This document shows, in pieces, positions 62,448 through 64,000 of a stretch of 64,000 nucleotides of DNA. Positions within the stretch are counted from its first letter, which is position 1. Every line of letters starts with the position of its first letter. Origin of the DNA: Beijerinckiaceae bacterium (GTDB lineage Bacteria > Pseudomonadota > Alphaproteobacteria > Rhizobiales > Beijerinckiaceae); assembly GCA_009773635.1 (NCBI GenBank), contig WSYC01000012.1:20325-84324 (forward strand). Direction: 5' to 3'. The notes below the pieces were generated by a model. It did no database searches, had not been told where the DNA came from, and saw only the letters and a list, made by a program, of their open reading frames with translations. A program made the translations under genes and the position numbers.

Positions 62448-63053
62448 ATGCAGCCGTTCAAGACCCTGACGTCCACCCCCGCCCCGATGAAGGTGATGAA
62501 TGTCGATACCGACATGATCATCCCCAAGCAGTTCCTGAAGACGATCAAGCGCACTGGCCTTGGCGTCGCGCTGTTCTCGGAAATGCGCTACGACGAGCAG
62601 GGCAAGGAAAACCCGGATTTCGTGCTGAACAAGCCGGCCTATCGCAAGAGCGAGATCCTCATCGCCGGCGATAATTTCGGCTGCGGCTCCTCGCGCGAGC
62701 ATGCCCCCTGGGCGCTGCTCGATTTCGGCATCCGCTGCGTGATTTCGACGAGTTTTGCCGATATTTTCTACAATAACTGCTTCAAGAACGGCATCCTGCC
62801 GATCACGGTTTCGCCAGAGGATCTCGACAAGCTGTTCGACGATGCCGATCGCGGCTCGAACGCAACGCTGACGGTGGACCTTGAGGCGCAGGAAATCCGC
62901 GGCCCGGATGGCGGCACCGTGAAATTCGAGATCGATCCCTTCCGCAAGAAGTGCCTGATGGAAGGGCTCGATGACATCGGCCTCACGATGGCGAAGGCAC
63001 CGAAAATCGTGAACTACGAAACAACCTCGAAAATCGAGCGGCCCTGGCTGTAG
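62448..63053 (+). CDS. leuD: 3-isopropylmalate dehydratase small subunit
   Basis: Swivel-domain partner of LeuC, 201 residues. [35 protein letters not shown] and [20 protein letters not shown] are diagnostic. GAGGAG precedes ATG 62448 by seven bases. A 24-bp palindrome follows the stop and may end the transcript. Confidence 0.96.
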   Translation: MQPFKTLTSTPAPMKVMNVDTDMIIPKQFLKTIKRTGLGVALFSEMRYDEQGKENPDFVLNKPAYRKSEILIAGDNFGCGSSREHAPWALLDFGIRCVISTSFADIFYNNCFKNGILPITVSPEDLDKLFDDADRGSNATLTVDLEAQEIRGPDGGTVKFEIDPFRKKCLMEGLDDIGLTMAKAPKIVNYETTSKIERPWL

Positions 63054-63075
63054 CGGTTCGCTCCAGCATTTTCGG

Positions 63076-63099
63076 CAGGGTTAACCTCCTTTAACCCTG
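63076..63099 (+). terminator. Hairpin after leuD, possible terminator
   Basis: CAGGGTTAA (63076-63084) and TTAACCCTG (63091-63099) are perfect 9-bp arms around a 6-base loop, about 20 bases past leuD. No strong T-run follows (TTGCCTTA), so it could also be a protein-binding palindrome for the following gene. Confidence 0.45.
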
Positions 63100-63139
63100 T
63101 TGCCTTACATTCGCGCGCATTGATGTGGAGTTTACCCCG

Positions 63140-64000
63140 ATGCGCGCGCCTTTTCCCCGCCCCCTGCTCATAGCTCTTCTGGCCGCAATGGCCACAACCG
63201 CCCCTGCCCGCGCGGATTTCGCCTCCTGCGTGGCCGGGTTGAGGGCGCAGGCTGCGGGCAACGGGATTTCCGGCGCGACGTTCGATGCCGCGATGAAGGG
63301 CGTCGAGCCCGATCTGAAAATTCTCGAACTGATGAACAACCAGCCCGAATTCCGCACGCCGGTCTGGGATTACCTCGCAACCCTCGTCGACGAGCAGAAG
63401 GTCGCCGACGGCCGGGCCATGCTCGCCAAACATGCCGGCACGCTCGCCCGTATCGAGCAGGCCTATGGCGTCGACCGGCATACGGTGGTCGCGGTCTGGG
63501 GCGTTGAAAGTGATTTCGGGCAGATCGGTTCCGGGCGCTATCTGCCGCAGGCGCTCTCCACCGTCGCCTGCCTTGGCTCCCGCCGACAGGATTTTTTCCG
63601 CAAGGAATTGATGGCGACGCTGAAGATCATCCAGCGTGGCGATCTTGAGGCCTCCAAGCTCAGGGGCTCCTGGGCCGGCGCCTTCGGGCATACGCAGTTC
63701 ATGCCGACGACCTACCTGAGCCTCGCCGTGGATTTTGACGGCGACGGACGCCGCGATCTCGTGGATTCGATCCCCGACGCCTTGGCCTCGACTGCCAATT
63801 ACCTCAAGAAATCCGGCTGGATCACCGGTGCGAGCTGGGGTTACGAGGTCAAGGTTCCCGCGAGCTATTCCGGCCCGTCCGGTCGTAAAGCCAAGCAGGG
63901 GCTGGAAAGCTGGTCGGCGCGCGGGATCACCAAGATCGACGGCTCCGGGCTTTCCGGTCTCACCGCTGCCGGGCTTCTGATGCCCGCCGGGCGCAACGGA
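63140..64000 (+). CDS. mltB: Lytic murein transglycosylase, MltB type (3' end outside window)
   Basis: 287 codons without a stop reach the window edge. A signal peptide ends at about TAPARA. The SLT_2 domain shows catalytic Glu123 in VWGVESDFGQIGSG and GAFGHTQFMPTTY. It is clearly paralogous to the enzyme at 46399 (shared DFDGDGRRDL/DYDGDGAKDI and PDALASTANYL segments) but lacks that protein's Lys/Ala/Pro linker. Presence of a C-terminal peptidoglycan-binding domain cannot be judged. Confidence 0.9.
   Translation, partial: MRAPFPRPLLIALLAAMATTAPARADFASCVAGLRAQAAGNGISGATFDAAMKGVEPDLKILELMNNQPEFRTPVWDYLATLVDEQKVADGRAMLAKHAGTLARIEQAYGVDRHTVVAVWGVESDFGQIGSGRYLPQALSTVACLGSRRQDFFRKELMATLKIIQRGDLEASKLRGSWAGAFGHTQFMPTTYLSLAVDFDGDGRRDLVDSIPDALASTANYLKKSGWITGASWGYEVKVPASYSGPSGRKAKQGLESWSARGITKIDGSGLSGLTAAGLLMPAGRNG

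Noticed and set aside
1-64000. CRISPR arrays, tRNA genes, integrases or insertion sequences
   Set aside because: No regularly spaced direct repeats, cloverleaf-compatible sequences or transposase/integrase motifs were recognised by eye; a tRNA scan could still find something missed.

Overview
The window is GC-rich, gene-dense chromosomal DNA. Its gene content and intergenic repeats point to an alphaproteobacterium of the order Hyphomicrobiales (Rhizobiales). The main clues are a homospermidine synthase next to an ornithine decarboxylase, a DUF459-type SGNH protein, a ZevAB-ZnuABC-COG0523 zinc locus, the spaced leuC/leuD arrangement and families of short palindromic repeats typical of that order. 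I saw no tRNA, rRNA, CRISPR array, phage or IS element. I would not name a genus.

Layout. 1-260: tail of a probable permease. 367-12216 (minus): a branched-chain-type ABC importer (livF, binding protein, livM, livH, livG) with an acyl-CoA ligase at its 5' end, then a Crp/Fnr regulator, then a fused indolepyruvate ferredoxin oxidoreductase; together they look like uptake and activation of organic or aromatic acids. 12475-21742 (plus, interrupted by a minus-strand ggt): zinc homeostasis, with zevA-zevB, a His-rich small membrane protein, znuC-znuB-znuA, a COG0523 GTPase, a WD40-like protein and a 90-residue Cys-containing protein. A near-perfect Zur box overlaps the promoter of the His-rich gene. 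21914-25303 (minus): homospermidine synthase, an acetyltransferase and ornithine decarboxylase, preceded by a 620-base leader-like region. 25926-28815: copper P-type ATPase and a divergent MarR regulator. 28963-34421: probable sugar-acid catabolism. 34630-38315: aminotransferase, PaaK-like ligase and ferrochelatase. 38393-41454: hydrolase and MarR pair with twin operators, then SPFH/NfeD.

41496-49056: cell-envelope genes (kdsD, a beta-barrel protein, galU, galE, a lytic transglycosylase and a DUF459 SGNH protein). 49082-57881: a dipeptide-type ABC importer (dppABCDF) divergent from a LysR regulator and a formamidase-like hydrolase, followed by an agmatinase-family enzyme. 57950-59899: the Kup potassium transporter. 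60242-63053: leuC and leuD, separated by a small membrane protein, a repeat and a zincin-like metallopeptidase. 63140 to the end: a second MltB-type transglycosylase, cut by the window edge.

Most of the window is ordinary core chromosome. The observations most worth following are: (i) a 44-bp palindromic repeat family whose terminal arms change in a compensatory way between copies, with one copy inserted in frame inside ferrochelatase; (ii) the Zur-controlled, apparently leaderless His-rich small protein that opens the znu operon; (iii) a frame disruption at the 5' end of leuC; and (iv) the long, attenuator-like leader of ornithine decarboxylase.
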